This document shows, piece by piece, positions 63,338 through 64,000 of a stretch of 64,000 nucleotides of DNA. The translations under genes were made by a program, and so were the position numbers. The notes beneath the pieces are model-generated. The model was not told where the DNA came from, made no database searches, and was given only the letters and a program-made list of their open reading frames with translations. The DNA is from Falsiroseomonas sp050563525. GTDB taxonomy: Bacteria; Pseudomonadota; Alphaproteobacteria; Acetobacterales; Acetobacteraceae. Position 1 is the first letter of the stretch, and every line of letters starts with the position of its first letter. The stretch lies in assembly GCF_050563525.1 (NCBI RefSeq), contig NZ_JBNXUN010000012.1, positions 62,001-126,000 on the forward strand, given 5' to 3'.

Positions 63338-63996
63338 CAGACCTCCGGCAGCAGCGACGCGGCGGCGCGGGCGGCCACGGCGACGGACAGCAGCACCGGG
63401 CAGGACAGCACGGCCACTGCGGCCGCCTTGTCGCGCCTGGTGTAGGAGATGCAGTCGAGCAGCACGAGGTCCGGCGCTTCCGCCGCCATCCGCCGCATCG
63501 CCACCTCCCGCGCCGCATCGTCCCCATGCGGGCGCAGCGGGACCACCGCCACGGAAAGCCCCTCCCGTTCCCGTTCCGCGCGCAGCGCCTCGGCCTGCTC
63601 CGGCAGCGGCACGAACAGGCCGAGCCGCCCGCGCGGCAGCAGCGCCTGCGCCAGCCCATTCAGCACGGCGGAGGGCTGCACCAGGCTCGGCCGCTCCGGC
63701 AGCCCCTTGAAGGCGCCGGTGCAAGCGAGCAGGGCGGCGCCCGGCACCGCCTCCAGCAGGCCCCGCAGCCGCTGCGTCACGGCGCGCTTGGAGACGGTGA
63801 TGCCCTCACCGGAGGGCAGCACGGTGGACAGCGTGTCCGCGCCGTCGCGCGGCGCGCAGTCCGCGACTTGGGCGCGCGACAGCCCGTCCAGCGCCCCGCG
63901 CAGCGCGACCTGAAGCCCGGGCACCGCGGTGGCGATCTCGTCCACAAGGTCGTGGCGCGGCGCCTGTCCGATGATGAAGACGGGAAGTGCCGCCAT
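63337..63996 (-). CDS. AroM-family protein
   Basis: This 219-aa protein resembles AroM (FIIGQAPRHDLVDEI at the N-terminus, VTQRLRGLLEAVPGAALLACTG, VVPLRPHGDD, LVLLDCISYTRRDK). AroM folds like the Asp/Glu/hydantoin racemase group, and its two conserved Cys (in LACTG and LDCISY) are placed like racemase Cys. In this operon a racemase-like role is plausible. The gene starts 5 nt from the window edge. Confidence 0.85.
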   Translation of the reverse strand: MAALPVFIIGQAPRHDLVDEIATAVPGLQVALRGALDGLSRAQVADCAPRDGADTLSTVLPSGEGITVSKRAVTQRLRGLLEAVPGAALLACTGAFKGLPERPSLVQPSAVLNGLAQALLPRGRLGLFVPLPEQAEALRAEREREGLSVAVVPLRPHGDDAAREVAMRRMAAEAPDLVLLDCISYTRRDKAAAVAVLSCPVLLSVAVAARAAASLLPEV

Positions 63997-64000
63997 GGCC

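Noticed and set aside
1..64000. tRNA, rRNA, CRISPR arrays, integrative element ends
   Set aside because: None was recognised by reading both strands; no repeated spacer pattern, tRNA-like clover or attachment-site duplication was seen.

Overview
The window is a stretch of very GC-rich (about 70%) alphaproteobacterial chromosome. Gene content points to an Acetobacteraceae (Roseomonas-like) organism: many solute-binding proteins with twin-arginine-type signals, TRAP, CUT1-type and branched-chain-type transporters, a BcsC-type cellulose export gene, and a methylotroph-type NAD-linked formate dehydrogenase. The taxonomic placement is inference. No rRNA, tRNA, CRISPR array, prophage or intact insertion sequence was seen.

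Layout. 1-2110: 3' part of a BcsC-like outer-membrane protein. 2202-5909: TRAP transporter (DctP, DctQ, DctM) followed by a PfkB kinase resembling YihV. 5890-14056 (minus): a catabolic operon with a CUT1 ABC importer, an SDR dehydrogenase, an enolase-superfamily dehydratase, an HpcH/HpaI aldolase and a LacD/YihT-type class I aldolase. A GntR/FCD regulator and a MocA oxidoreductase (14297-16131, plus) diverge from it, and a perfect 22-bp palindrome lies between. Together these read as a regulated sugar or sugar-acid uptake and degradation unit.

16161-32399 (minus) is the most unusual part. It is a tightly coupled five-gene operon of very large proteins (897, 1180, 1135, 1596 and 595 aa). Only the first, a PhoD-like metallophosphatase without a signal peptide, has an evident enzymatic fold; the others are uncharacterised. 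This is the best candidate here for an undescribed system.

32840-37281: two-gene formate dehydrogenase (fused NuoE-NuoF-type beta subunit and molybdenum/tungsten alpha subunit). 37720-43713: a second CUT1 ABC importer ending with a GMC flavoprotein oxidoreductase, then an exported metallo-beta-lactamase-fold hydrolase (43953-44954). 45157-49799 (minus): a complete branched-chain-type ABC transporter (LivF, LivG, LivM, LivH, binding protein). 49800-50959 is a 1.2-kb stretch without a recognisable gene.

50960-60215 (plus): patatin-like lipoprotein; an alpha/beta hydrolase cut short at a junction with a headless DUF1269 membrane protein; an M20 peptidase coupled to an AbgT transporter; an SLC13-type transporter split by a one-base frameshift; an LpxR-like lipid A deacylase; a Rap1a/Tai-like small exported protein; and a glycine-zipper lipoprotein. 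60559-63996 (minus): an AroM / DUF917 / hydantoinase-A operon.

Most genes overlap by 1-8 nt or lie within a few nt of their neighbours, so the window is mainly a series of long translationally coupled operons.
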